From Deltaproteobacteria bacterium RIFCSPHIGHO2_02_FULL_40_28 (GTDB lineage Bacteria; UBA10199; 2-12-FULL-40-28): a DNA stretch of 64,000 bases. Every line of letters starts with the position of its first letter. Positions within the stretch are counted from its first letter, which is position 1. The notes under the pieces were generated by a model. The model made no database searches. It was given only the letters and a program-made list of their open reading frames with translations, and was not told where the DNA came from. The translations under genes and the position numbers were made by a program. The stretch spans positions 1 through 64,000 of the forward strand of contig MGRJ01000030.1 in NCBI GenBank assembly GCA_001798135.1, in the 5' to 3' direction. Positions 25,485 to 34,336 of the stretch are shown here, one piece after another.

Positions 25485-25871
25485 TTAAATCCGATATACC
25501 TTCATTTCACAAACGAAGCGCATCCTTAACCCATCTAGCTCGGATCCTTCAAATAGTTTTTTAAAAAATCCCTTCTGCTTTTCTAGAAAAACAATAACAG
25601 CGCTCTCGCCTTCTTTACTTAAGTCTTCACAAGCTTTAAGATAATCTCCCATCATCAAGCGAGAATCATAACCTACCTGAAAAGTTCGGGCTTGTTTTTC
25701 AAAATCTTCCAGGTATTTTTTTCCATCAGATTCATCCTGATGAACCACATAGACAGCCCGAACTTTTTTGTGGGTTTCTTTGGCATGATGAAAGGCCCAA
25801 TGCATGGCCTCTTGGGATTTACGTTCTTTTGAAACAGCTAACACAACAACTTTTTCTTTAACTTCCTCCAT
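25485..25871 (-). CDS. UspA-like small protein in the sulfur operon
   Basis: Protein of 128 residues. Begins [20 protein letters not shown], which resembles the first strand and helix of universal stress proteins; the usual C-terminal GS-rich nucleotide loop is not evident. ATG 25871 abuts the cysO stop, so it is coupled to it. Function unknown; a regulator of the pathway is one possibility. Confidence 0.55.
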   Translation of the reverse strand: MEEVKEKVVVLAVSKERKSQEAMHWAFHHAKETHKKVRAVYVVHQDESDGKKYLEDFEKQARTFQVGYDSRLMMGDYLKACEDLSKEGESAVIVFLEKQKGFFKKLFEGSELDGLRMRFVCEMKVYRI

Positions 25872-26147
25872 TCATCCCCCAGCAATGGCAGGAACAATAC
25901 TTAATTCATCACCATCTTTCACAGAAGTTTGCTCTCCTTTTAAGAAACGAATATCTTCATCGTTTACATAAAAATTAATAAAGCGACGAAGCTGTCCTTT
26001 TTCATCATAAAGGCGTTCTTTTAAACCCTTAAATTTGCCTTCTAAAGACGCTAAAACCTCAGCCACTGTTTTACCTGTTACCTCCACTTCTGACTGGTTT
26101 TGAGTTAAAGCCTGAAGAGGAGTGGGTATTCTTACTTTGATTGACAT
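25872..26147 (-). CDS. CysO/MoaD/ThiS-type sulfur-carrier protein
   Basis: Protein of 91 residues, ubiquitin-like beta-grasp fold with the diagnostic C-terminal Gly-Gly (AIAGG) used for thiocarboxylation. Its neighbours, a JAMM protease (Mec-like) and cysteine synthase, are the same set as mec-cysO-cysM in Mycobacterium, where CysO thiocarboxylate donates sulfur to O-phosphoserine. AAGGAAA precedes the ATG. A CysO role is more likely than molybdopterin synthesis given the context. The activating MoeB/ThiF-like enzyme is not in the window. Confidence 0.85.
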   Translation of the reverse strand: MSIKVRIPTPLQALTQNQSEVEVTGKTVAEVLASLEGKFKGLKERLYDEKGQLRRFINFYVNDEDIRFLKGEQTSVKDGDELSIVPAIAGG

Positions 26148-26158
26148 ATGTTTCCTTT

Positions 26159-26626
26159 CTATAAAATTTTTTTCTCAATAAAATTTTTTTGATCACTATT
26201 CCACAAAAATTCTGATGCCTCTTTAACACGGCCATTATAAACTGAAACCACAATATAGGATAATTGTGGAAACAAAGGCTCTCCCCAGGGAGCTGCCATC
26301 CCCTTATCTTCATCAGAAAAATAAACTCCATGCTCGGGATGAGAATGATAAATGGATAGAATTTCATGCCCTTTTTTCTTTGCTAATTCTTCTGCCTCTT
26401 GCATCTCTTTAGGATCAATGGAGTATGCTGTTTTAGCATCTCGCGTGTAACGTTTGGGATCCTGGGCATGCAGTTTATTTTGGATATTGCTACAGTTCCG
26501 TATAACCTGTGCACAACGTCTGCCTTCCTTAACAGAACCCAAGACAAAACCACAAGCTTCGTGGGGATAACCCTGGTGGCAGTATGCGAAAATTTCATCT
26601 AATAATTGTTGGGAAATAATTAACAT
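26159..26626 (-). CDS. Mec-like JAMM/M67 metallopeptidase
   Basis: Protein of 155 residues from ATG 26626 (TTG 26635 rejected). JAMM zinc motif HSH at 94-96 with the following Ser104-x-x-Asp107, and Glu in HEACGFVLG at about 23. It would cleave the cysteine-CysO adduct to release free cysteine, as Mec does. It ends 11 bp before cysO. Confidence 0.88.
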   Translation of the reverse strand: MLIISQQLLDEIFAYCHQGYPHEACGFVLGSVKEGRRCAQVIRNCSNIQNKLHAQDPKRYTRDAKTAYSIDPKEMQEAEELAKKKGHEILSIYHSHPEHGVYFSDEDKGMAAPWGEPLFPQLSYIVVSVYNGRVKEASEFLWNSDQKNFIEKKIL

Positions 26627-26659
26627 ACTTACCAAGCAATGGTCATCCCTCCATCATTT

Positions 26660-26749
26660 GTCATCCCTGCGAAGGCAGGGATCCATCTTAAAATCCAAAA
26701 ATGGATTCCCGCCGGAGTTTACCCTCGCGAAGGCGGGGGCGGGAATGAC
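26660..26749. repeat. GTCATCCC REP element inside the sulfur operon, copy A
   Basis: Ends in inverted GTCATCC / GGAATGAC and contains the hairpin CCTGCGAAGGCAGG and a longer C/G-rich one. Lies between mec and cysM2 in an otherwise collinear gene set. The MITE interiors at 14.8 and 58.3 kb contain the same hairpins. Confidence 0.75.
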
Positions 26750-26760
26750 AGAGGGATACA

Positions 26761-27660
26761 TTACCACTTCATCCCTTCAAAATAACGATCTCCATGATCT
26801 GAAAAAACAGTTACCACAACACCTGCTTTAAGCCTTTTGGCTACTTCCATCGAAGCAACCATAGCGGCCCCAGAAGAATACCCCACAATCAGTCCCTCTT
26901 CTTTTCCTAATCTTTCAGCCATATCATAAGCAGGCTCAGTTTCAATCCACATCACTTCATCTAAATTTTTTTCGTGATAAATGCCTGGAACAATGGAAGT
27001 AGGCATGTGCTTTAAACCCTCCAATCCATGCATGGCATGGGCGGGCTGGGCCCCAATACAAACAATGTGAGAATTATGTTCCTTTAATCTACGGGTAATT
27101 CCCATCACTGTTCCAGAAGTGCCCATGGTAGCCACAAAGTGGGTAATAGCCCCCTTGGTTTGCTGAAGGATTTCAACTCCCGTTGTTTCATAATGAGCTT
27201 CGGAATTATCGGGATTATTGTATTGATCGGGCATAAAGTATTTGCCCGGATTTTCTTGATAAATCTTGTGTGCAAGACGGATGGCGCCATCGGATCCTTC
27301 CATTTCGCTACTAAAAGTAATGCTGGCTCCAAAGGTTTTAGCAATATCTTTGCGTTGTTGTGAAGCATTGGCCGGCATTACCAACTCTACTCTATACCCT
27401 AAAACAGCACCCACCATGGCATAGGCTACTCCTGTGTTTCCAGAAGTGGGATCCATAATAATTTTATCTTGAGTTAATTTTTCTTGGGCAATTGCTTTTT
27501 TTATCATCCAGTAGGCAGGACGATCTTTAACCGAACCTCCAGGATTAAAATATTCGAGTTTGGCGTACACAGACACTTGTTGAGAAAGCTCTTTGGTAAC
27601 CTCACGAATTTTAACGAGGGGGGTATTTCCAATTTTTTCCAGAATCGAATTTAAAATCAT
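26761..27660 (-). CDS. Cysteine synthase, CysM type (copy 2)
   Basis: Protein of 299 residues, fold-type II PLP enzyme. PLP Lys in the conserved NPGGSVKDRPA, phosphate-binding TSGNTGVAYAM, and GTSGTVMG. By context, between Mec and the NIL/ThrC genes, it likely uses CysO thiocarboxylate with O-phosphoserine. It is one of two cysteine synthase-like genes; the other starts at 30204. Which does what is not decided by sequence. Confidence 0.9.
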   Translation of the reverse strand: MILNSILEKIGNTPLVKIREVTKELSQQVSVYAKLEYFNPGGSVKDRPAYWMIKKAIAQEKLTQDKIIMDPTSGNTGVAYAMVGAVLGYRVELVMPANASQQRKDIAKTFGASITFSSEMEGSDGAIRLAHKIYQENPGKYFMPDQYNNPDNSEAHYETTGVEILQQTKGAITHFVATMGTSGTVMGITRRLKEHNSHIVCIGAQPAHAMHGLEGLKHMPTSIVPGIYHEKNLDEVMWIETEPAYDMAERLGKEEGLIVGYSSGAAMVASMEVAKRLKAGVVVTVFSDHGDRYFEGMKW

Positions 27661-27708
27661 AACTTTAGATGAAACTGCGGGTGGATTATGTCATCCCGGC
27701 ATCATTTG

Positions 27709-27774
27709 TCATCCCTGCGAAGGCAGGGATCCATCTTTGAATTTAAGATAGATTCCCGCCTTCGCGGGAATGAC
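27709..27774. repeat. GTCATCCC REP element inside the sulfur operon, copy B
   Basis: GTCATCCCTGCGAAGGCAGG and its partner hairpin CCCGCCTTCGCGGG, with inverted ends GTCATCC / GGAATGAC. Sits between the NIL gene and cysM2. Confidence 0.8.
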
Positions 27775-27778
27775 AGTT

Positions 27779-28030
27779 TTACCCCTCAATTACACTCATT
27801 TCGATAGGTTCCACTTTGAGTCCACGGCTTTGAAAAAATTTCATGGCTTGAGTTACCTTCTCATCCGGCCCTTCCAGCTCAACAGCCATTAAGCCAACCG
27901 TTTCATTAACCGAGGCCGAACGAATGTTAAATTTTACTTTAAATTGATCATACATATCGCAAATAATGGCCTCTGTTACTTGTTTCTCCGGAAAAGTAAG
28001 ATAAACTTTTCTTTTCACTATTTTACTCAT
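27779..28030 (-). CDS. NIL-domain protein
   Basis: Protein of 83 residues; ferredoxin-like NIL domain (KRKVYLTFPEKQVTEAII, then SVNETVGLMAVELEGPDEKV). NIL domains sense or bind methionine-related ligands at the end of MetN transporters and occur as stand-alone proteins in Met/Cys gene sets. Placed between thrC and cysM2, it is probably a regulator or carrier in this pathway. Confidence 0.85.
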   Translation of the reverse strand: MSKIVKRKVYLTFPEKQVTEAIICDMYDQFKVKFNIRSASVNETVGLMAVELEGPDEKVTQAMKFFQSRGLKVEPIEMSVIEG

Positions 28031-28044
28031 GGTGTTTCCTTTCT

Positions 28045-29283
28045 TTAAGATTTTTTATTCGCTTCATACAATTCTTCAAATGCTTTTAAACTAGGTTGAA
28101 TAATGGGCGGCTTATCTAGCTTATGAACTACAGCCTCTTGGGTTTTAAGACCATTCCCTGTAATGCAAATTACTAACGATTCATCTAACGGGATACGCCC
28201 ATCCTTGATTAATTTTTGAGCACATCCCAAAGTAACCCCTCCGGCTGTTTCAGCAAACACACCTTCGGTTTCAGCTAACAATCGAATGGCATCAATAATT
28301 TCATCATCACTTACATCTTCACTCCATCCCCCCGTTTGTTTAATAGCCTTGGCTGCATAATAACCATCAGCTGGATTTCCAATAGCTAAAGATTTGGCAA
28401 TGGTATTGGGTTTAACGGGTTTAAAAAAATCCTGATTTTCTTTTACACAAGTAGAAATGGGGGCACACCCAGTAGCTTGAGCCCCATACATTTTTGTACT
28501 GGAAGAAGAAATAAATCCCAATTGTTCTAATTCATAAAAAGATTTGTGAATTTTGGTTAACAGCGAACCACTGGCCATGGGCACAACGATATGTTGCGGA
28601 ATTTTCCATCCTAGTTGTTCGGCAATTTCATAGCCCATGGATTTAGAACCCTCTGCATAAAAAGCTCTCATGTTGATATTGACAAAAGCCCAATTATATT
28701 TACCGGCAATTTCACTGCACAAGCGATTTACTTCATCATAGGTGCCCTTAATTCCCACCAAATTAGTTCCATAAATCATGGTACCTAAAACTTTAGTGGC
28801 TTCTAAATCGTAGGGAATAAAAACAAAACTATGCAAATCAGCGGCGGCAGCCAAGGCTGCAACCGAATTAGCTAAATTGCCTGTAGATGCACAGGCCACT
28901 ACCTTAAAACCAAACTCACGAGCTTTAGAGAGAGCCACCGAAACCACACGATCTTTAAAAGACAGAGTAGGATAATTAACAGCATCGTTTTTGATATAAA
29001 GCTCTTTGATTCCTAAAACTTTTGCTAAACGATCTGCTCTCCGAAGAGGAGTAAAGCCCACTTGACGTCCTACAGTTGGCTCACCATCAATGGGCAAAAG
29101 TTCTCGGTAACGCCACATATTAGGTGCACGACTTTGAATTTTATTTTTGGTTAAATCCTTGCCAATTTTTTCATAATCATAAACAACCTCCAAGGGACCA
29201 AAACAAAGTTCGCACACATGGATGGGCGCCTTTTCTCTTTCTTTGCCACACTCACGACATTTTAAACCAGACACATACGACAT
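28045..29283 (-). CDS. thrC: Threonine synthase
   Basis: Protein of 412 residues. An N-terminal zinc ribbon (Cys9, 12, 24, 27), then the PLP domain with Lys in LSFKDRVVSVALS and phosphate-binding ASTGNLANSVAALAA. Converts O-phosphohomoserine to threonine. 4 bp from the cysM1 stop; the arrangement thrC with a CysO set is shared with several bacteria. Confidence 0.93.
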   Translation of the reverse strand: MSYVSGLKCRECGKEREKAPIHVCELCFGPLEVVYDYEKIGKDLTKNKIQSRAPNMWRYRELLPIDGEPTVGRQVGFTPLRRADRLAKVLGIKELYIKNDAVNYPTLSFKDRVVSVALSKAREFGFKVVACASTGNLANSVAALAAAADLHSFVFIPYDLEATKVLGTMIYGTNLVGIKGTYDEVNRLCSEIAGKYNWAFVNINMRAFYAEGSKSMGYEIAEQLGWKIPQHIVVPMASGSLLTKIHKSFYELEQLGFISSSSTKMYGAQATGCAPISTCVKENQDFFKPVKPNTIAKSLAIGNPADGYYAAKAIKQTGGWSEDVSDDEIIDAIRLLAETEGVFAETAGGVTLGCAQKLIKDGRIPLDESLVICITGNGLKTQEAVVHKLDKPPIIQPSLKAFEELYEANKKS

Positions 29284-29286
29284 AAC

Positions 29287-30204
29287 TTACTCCTTAAAAT
29301 AACGCTCAATACTAAAATAACGCTGACCTGCATCAGCTAAAAAAGTTAAAACTTTCTTTTTAGGGCCCAACTCCTTTGCAATTTTTAAAGCGGCATATAC
29401 ATTAGCCCCAGAAGAAATTCCTAGAAGCATTCCCTCTTCCTTGGCTAAACGCTTCGTCATTTGAAAAGCCTCAATATCATCTACCGTTATCACTCGATCA
29501 ATCAAACTTTTATCCAGATTTTTAGGAATAAAACCCACTCCCAATTGTTGAATTTGATGAGAGCCAGAAATACCACCTGAAATAACCGCCGACTTTTTTG
29601 GTTCAACAGCTACAATGAGCGTGTTTTTATTTTTTTTCTTTAAAACACGCCCTACGCCCGTTAAACTTCCTCCCGTTCCCACGCCTAAAACCAGAGCATC
29701 AACCCCATGTGGAAAATCATTTAAAATTTCAACCGCCGTGTTTTCAGCATGTGCCTTTGGATTAACGGGATTTTCAAACTGCTTTGGCGAATAAGAATCC
29801 GGGTTTTCTTGTAAAACCTTTGTTGCTCTTTTAATAGCTCCTTCTACCCCCTCACTTTGAGGGGTCAAAACCAACTTAGCTCCAAAACCATCAAACATTT
29901 TTCGACGCTCTAAACTGGCATCCTCAGGCATAAAAAGCAGCAGCTTTAATTTTTTAACCGCACAAACCATGGCAAGAGCCACCCCTGTGTTTCCTGCAGT
30001 GGCATCTACAATCAGGGTAGAAGGTTTAATTTGTCCCCGAGCATAAGCATCTTCAATCATGGCAAGGGCAATACGATCTTTAACCGAATAACTTGGATTT
30101 CCAGCCTCATATTTTCCATAAATACTAGCCATAGCTGCCCCCCCCACCCGATTTAGTTTGATAATGGGAGTATTTCCAATGGCTTCTAAAATGGTGGCCT
30201 GCAT
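29287..30204 (-). CDS. Cysteine synthase, CysK/CysM type (copy 1)
   Basis: Protein of 305 residues. IGNTPIIKL start, Lys in NPSYSVKDRIALAM, TAGNTGVALAM and GVGTGGSLTG. First gene of the cluster, transcribed away from gatB; the two share a palindromic -35 region (30242-30256). May be the O-acetylserine-using enzyme. Confidence 0.9.
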   Translation of the reverse strand: MQATILEAIGNTPIIKLNRVGGAAMASIYGKYEAGNPSYSVKDRIALAMIEDAYARGQIKPSTLIVDATAGNTGVALAMVCAVKKLKLLLFMPEDASLERRKMFDGFGAKLVLTPQSEGVEGAIKRATKVLQENPDSYSPKQFENPVNPKAHAENTAVEILNDFPHGVDALVLGVGTGGSLTGVGRVLKKKNKNTLIVAVEPKKSAVISGGISGSHQIQQLGVGFIPKNLDKSLIDRVITVDDIEAFQMTKRLAKEEGMLLGISSGANVYAALKIAKELGPKKKVLTFLADAGQRYFSIERYFKE

Positions 30205-30241
30205 TAAATGCCCTTTAAAAGTATTCTTACATCATTGACTG

Positions 30242-30271
30242 CTTGACTCTGTCAAGGCCAATATCTTAAAG
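30242..30271. promoter_or_regulatory. Divergent promoter region with CTTGAC-TCT-GTCAAG palindrome
   Basis: CTTGAC (30242-30247) TCT GTCAAG (30251-30256) is a perfect 6-bp inverted repeat that provides a -35 on each strand: TTGACT (30243-30248) with a 17-nt spacer to TTAAAG (30266-30271) for gatB, and TTGACA on the minus strand for cysM1, whose -10 is weak. The repeat may also be an operator. Confidence 0.45.
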
Positions 30272-30278
30272 AATTCTC

Positions 30279-31712
30279 ATGGAATTTGAAGCTGTTATTG
30301 GGCTGGAAGTACATGCCCAACTTTTAACTCAATCGAAGCTTTTTTGTGGTTGTTCTACTCGCTTTGGAGCTAAACCCAATTCCCAAACCTGCCCTGTTTG
30401 TTTGGGACTGCCTGGAGTTTTGCCTGTATTAAACGAACAAGCGGTAAACCTGGCTATCAGGGCTGGCCTTGCCCTCCATTGTGAAATTCAACTCCGATCC
30501 ATTTGGGCCAGAAAAAACTACTTTTATCCCGATCTTCCCAAGGGATATCAAATTTCTCAATTTGAAAAACCTCTCGCCCTTCGTGGCCACTTGGACATTG
30601 TTGTCAATGAAAAACCATACAAAATACACATTACACGCATTCACATGGAAGAAGATGCAGGAAAATTATTGCACGAGCATGGAGACGAAAAAAGTTCTCA
30701 TGTTGATTTAAACCGGGCTGGTACCCCCTTAGTTGAGATAGTGAGTGAACCTGATATTCGGTCTGCTCTCGAGGCCGGCGAATATTTACGAAGCTTACGA
30801 GCTATTCTTCAATATTGTGAAGTGTGTGATGGAAACATGGAAGAAGGCTCGCTTCGTTGTGATGCCAATGTTTCCATCAGACCTATAGGACAAAAAGAAT
30901 TTGGTACCCGAACAGAGCTTAAAAATATTAACTCCTTTCGCTATGTAGAAAAAGCCATCGAATATGAAATTAAAAGGCAAAAAGCTTGTATCGAAGCAGG
31001 TGAAAAAATTGTGCAAGAAACAAGGCTGTGGGATTCTGCACGAAATGTTACCGAACCCATGCGTTCAAAAGAACACGCCCACGATTACCGTTATTTTCCA
31101 GATCCTGATCTAGTGCCTCTCATTCTTGCGGATGGGCAAATTAATGAAATTAAAAAAAATCTTCCAGAGCTTCCTAAAGCCATGGCTGCTCGTTTTGTGA
31201 AGGATTATCAACTCAGTGATTATGATGCAGGGGTTTTAACAAGCGAAAAATCCCTCGCTCGATTTTTTGAAAGTGCCCTCTCGCATCATAATCAACCCAA
31301 GGCTATTGCCAATTGGATTCAAACTGAGCTTTTGCGTTTGTTAAAAGAGTCGGGTAAATCAATTGAAGTTTCTCCTGTAAGTCCCTTGCAAGTAGCTAGC
31401 CTTCTTCGCTTAGTAGATGGTGGAACCATTAGTGGTAAAATTGCGAAAGTCGTTTTTGAAGAAATGTTTCAAACAGGAAAAGATGCAGAAATTATTGTAA
31501 AAGAAAAAAACTTGGTTCAAGTTTCAGATTCTGGTTCTTTAGAAAAAACCATTGATGCTGTTATTGCCACCAATCCAAAACAATACGAGCAATACCGCTC
31601 TGGGAAAGACAAACTATTTGGATTTTTTGTAGGCCAGGTGATGAAAGAAACCAAGGGCCAAGCCAATCCCAACATGGTTAACGATCTCCTTAAAAAGAAA
31701 TTATCATCATGA
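30279..31712 (+). CDS. gatB: Asp/Glu-tRNA amidotransferase subunit B
   Basis: Protein of 477 residues, full length. Starts [20 protein letters not shown]; contains the GatB signature [20 protein letters not shown]-like stretch near 265 and a C-terminal tail domain ([15 protein letters not shown]). It transamidates misacylated Glu-tRNA-Gln or Asp-tRNA-Asn. gatA and gatC are not adjacent. The stop overlaps the mtnA start by 4 bp. Confidence 0.97.
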   Translation: MEFEAVIGLEVHAQLLTQSKLFCGCSTRFGAKPNSQTCPVCLGLPGVLPVLNEQAVNLAIRAGLALHCEIQLRSIWARKNYFYPDLPKGYQISQFEKPLALRGHLDIVVNEKPYKIHITRIHMEEDAGKLLHEHGDEKSSHVDLNRAGTPLVEIVSEPDIRSALEAGEYLRSLRAILQYCEVCDGNMEEGSLRCDANVSIRPIGQKEFGTRTELKNINSFRYVEKAIEYEIKRQKACIEAGEKIVQETRLWDSARNVTEPMRSKEHAHDYRYFPDPDLVPLILADGQINEIKKNLPELPKAMAARFVKDYQLSDYDAGVLTSEKSLARFFESALSHHNQPKAIANWIQTELLRLLKESGKSIEVSPVSPLQVASLLRLVDGGTISGKIAKVVFEEMFQTGKDAEIIVKEKNLVQVSDSGSLEKTIDAVIATNPKQYEQYRSGKDKLFGFFVGQVMKETKGQANPNMVNDLLKKKLSS

Positions 31713-32752
31713 AATTTAGAACCATTGAATGGAAAAACAACAAGGTTGTGATGCTGGATCAAAGATTATTACCTGGTGAGGAAATTTATCAAACCTACTC
31801 TACTTACCAGGAAGTAGCAGAGGCTATTAAAACTATGGTAATCAGGGGCGCACCCGCCATTGGGATAGCTGGTGCCATGGGCTTAGCCCTTGGAGCCTTA
31901 AGCATTAAGGACGATAAAAAAAAATCCTTTCTTTCAAAATTAGAAAAAATTGCCGGGGAAATTAATTCAACCCGGCCAACAGCTGTTAATCTTTCTTGGG
32001 GTTTAAAACGCATGATGGCCTTGGCTCAAAACCATCCTTCTGAAAATGTAGAAACAATCAAAGAAATTTTAACTCAAGAAGCGGTAAAAATAGCCGTCGA
32101 AGACGGTAAAATTAATCAAGTGATGGGAAACCATGGTGCTGCCCTTATTATCAATGGCGATCATGTTTTAACCCATTGCAATGCGGGAGCTTTGGCTACA
32201 GCTGGTTTTGGAACAGCTCTTGGCGTTCTCTATGCTGCATGGGCGAAGGGAGTACGTTTTGATGTGTATGCCGATGAAACAAGACCTTTCTTACAAGGGG
32301 CTAGGCTTACCGCTTGGGAGCTTAGCAAAAATGATATTCCTGTGACGGTGATTACCGATAACATGGCTGGCTGGCTCATGAAAAAAGGGCTGATTACAAA
32401 AGTAATTGTAGGAGCCGATCGCATTGCAGCTAATGGAGATGTAGCCAACAAAATTGGAACTTACTCTGTAGCTCTTTTAGCAAAACATCATGGTATTCCC
32501 TTTTATGTGGTAGCCCCTCTTTCAACCATTGATCTTTTAACTTTAACAGGTGATGAAATTCCCATTGAAGAAAGACCACAGAGAGAAGTAACCCATGTTG
32601 GACAAACCCAACTTACTCCAGAGGCTGTAAAAATTTGTAACCCTGCCTTTGATGTTACGCCTAACGAATTAGTTGCCGCTATTATTACTGAAAAAGGAAT
32701 TGCAAAAGCCCCTTACCCAACTACGTTAAAAGCATTTTACAATCAGTCTTAA
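31709..32752 (+). CDS. mtnA: S-methyl-5-thioribose-1-phosphate isomerase
   Basis: Protein of 347 residues. [40 protein letters not shown] and [18 protein letters not shown] match the MtnA/eIF2B-like family. Acts in methionine salvage. Overlaps gatB by ATGA, so translationally coupled. Confidence 0.95.
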   Translation: MKFRTIEWKNNKVVMLDQRLLPGEEIYQTYSTYQEVAEAIKTMVIRGAPAIGIAGAMGLALGALSIKDDKKKSFLSKLEKIAGEINSTRPTAVNLSWGLKRMMALAQNHPSENVETIKEILTQEAVKIAVEDGKINQVMGNHGAALIINGDHVLTHCNAGALATAGFGTALGVLYAAWAKGVRFDVYADETRPFLQGARLTAWELSKNDIPVTVITDNMAGWLMKKGLITKVIVGADRIAANGDVANKIGTYSVALLAKHHGIPFYVVAPLSTIDLLTLTGDEIPIEERPQREVTHVGQTQLTPEAVKICNPAFDVTPNELVAAIITEKGIAKAPYPTTLKAFYNQS

Positions 32753-32785
32753 GTTAGTTATTCTATTTTTTTAGAAAAAGATTTT

Positions 32786-33703
32786 ATGCAAAAAGTACCT
32801 TACATTTGGATGGATGGAAAACTCATCAAGTGGGATGAGGCCAATGTTCATATTTTAACTCACACTCTTCACTATGGTCTTGGTGTGTTTGAAGGCATTC
32901 GTTGTTACGAATGTGTGGATGGCAAAAGTGCTATTTTTAGATTAAACGACCACATACAACGTCTTTTTGATTCGGCTCATATTAATCTCATCAAAATTCC
33001 TTACTCTAAAATCCAGCTGATGGATGCCACCAAAGAAGTTATTCGAGCTAACAAACTAAAAAGTGCTTACATCAGACCCATTGCTTTTATGGGAGATGGA
33101 GAAATGGGGCTCCATGCCACCACAAATCCCATTCGGGTTGCTATTGCTGCTTGGCCTTGGGGAACTTACTTGGGAGAAGACGGTGTTAAAAACGGCATTC
33201 GTGCTAAAATTTCTAGTTTTACCAGGCCCACGGTTAATTCTATCATGAATAAATCTAAAACCTGTGGCAACTACATCAATTCCATTTGGGCCAAGAGAGA
33301 AGCTCTGGCCAGCGGTTACGAAGAAGCCATCATGCTTGATAACGAAGGTTATATTTCTGAAGCCACTGGCGAAAATTTTTTCATGGTCAAAAACGGAGTG
33401 GTGCATACTCCGGCCCTTGGAAATTCAATTTTGGATGGCATCACAAGAGCTACCCTTTTAACTTACTTGAAGGATCAAAAAATTCAAACCATTGAAGAGC
33501 GCATCACAAGAGATCAGGCTTATTTAGCTGATGAAGTTTTTGTGTGTGGAACGGCCGCCGAAATTACACCTATCAGAGAAATTGACGATAGAACCATAGG
33601 GACAGGTAAGCCCGGCCCCTTAACGAAAAAAATTCAAGAATTTTATTTTGGAGTGATTCGTGGAAAGCATTCGAAATATGCCGAGTGGTTAGCGTTTATC
33701 TAG
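32786..33703 (+). CDS. ilvE: Branched-chain amino acid aminotransferase
   Basis: Protein of 305 residues, fold-type IV PLP enzyme. YGLGVFEGIRCY near the start, PLP Lys in MNKSKTCGNY, EATGENFFMVKNG and CGTAAEITPIREIDDR. Completes Leu, Ile and Val synthesis. Its last 4 bp overlap the pgpA stop in TCTAGA. Confidence 0.95.
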   Translation: MQKVPYIWMDGKLIKWDEANVHILTHTLHYGLGVFEGIRCYECVDGKSAIFRLNDHIQRLFDSAHINLIKIPYSKIQLMDATKEVIRANKLKSAYIRPIAFMGDGEMGLHATTNPIRVAIAAWPWGTYLGEDGVKNGIRAKISSFTRPTVNSIMNKSKTCGNYINSIWAKREALASGYEEAIMLDNEGYISEATGENFFMVKNGVVHTPALGNSILDGITRATLLTYLKDQKIQTIEERITRDQAYLADEVFVCGTAAEITPIREIDDRTIGTGKPGPLTKKIQEFYFGVIRGKHSKYAEWLAFI

Positions 33704-34161
33704 AAAATAAAGATTCCAATTTTATTCATAAAGACAAGCACAAGGGCTGCTTGCAAACCAGCAATAACATCATCCCCCACAATCCCATAGCCTCCAGGCA
33801 AGCGATCTTGGGCCCAATTGGCAGGAAAATATTTTGCAATATCGAAATAACGAAATAAAACAAAACCGAAAATAACAGTATTCAAAGCAAAGGGAACAAA
33901 AAGAAAAGCAATAAATTGTCCGATAATTTCATCTACAACAATTTTAGGACAATCTTTTTGTTCAAAAACTTTTTCAGCCATGGAAGCAATGAGAATGGCT
34001 AAAACAACTCCAATCACTGCTACAAGAAGTTTAAAATCGAGTGAGCGGTATCGAAAAAGATAAGCCAAACCCAAACCCCACAGGCTTCCAACGGTTCCTG
34101 GAATTTTAGGAACATAGCCAGCTCCAAAACCAGATGAAAGCAATCGAAGAAAAGTAACCAT
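33700..34161 (-). CDS. pgpA: Phosphatidylglycerophosphatase A
   Basis: Protein of 153 residues with four membrane helices. GFGAGYVPKIPGTVGSLWGL, VDEIIGQFIAFLFVP and PGGYGIVGDDVIAGL are PgpA motifs. Makes phosphatidylglycerol from its phosphate in the inner membrane. Convergent with ilvE, stops overlapping. Confidence 0.94.
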   Translation of the reverse strand: MVTFLRLLSSGFGAGYVPKIPGTVGSLWGLGLAYLFRYRSLDFKLLVAVIGVVLAILIASMAEKVFEQKDCPKIVVDEIIGQFIAFLFVPFALNTVIFGFVLFRYFDIAKYFPANWAQDRLPGGYGIVGDDVIAGLQAALVLVFMNKIGIFIF

Positions 34162-34210
34162 GTAATTTATTTACAACGAAATGATTTGGGTGGAAAGGAA
34201 GAAATCAATT

Positions 34211-34278
34211 GTCATTCCCGTGAAAACGGGAATCCATCTTTGAATTTTAAGATGGATCCCTGCCTTCGCAGGGATGAC
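34211..34278. repeat. GTCATTCCC REP element
   Basis: GTCATTCCCG...CGGGAATCCATC and GATGGATCCCTGCC...GGGATGAC: two hairpins with inverted outer ends. Same family as 26660-26749 and 27709-27774. Lies between pgpA and the 620-residue protein. The remainder of 34162-34336 shows a partly tandem AATACCA-rich stretch and nothing else I can name. Confidence 0.8.
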
Positions 34279-34336
34279 AATTGATGCAAAAATACCACAA
34301 AAATACCAATTGATGCGGAAAGGATGACAAATAAGT

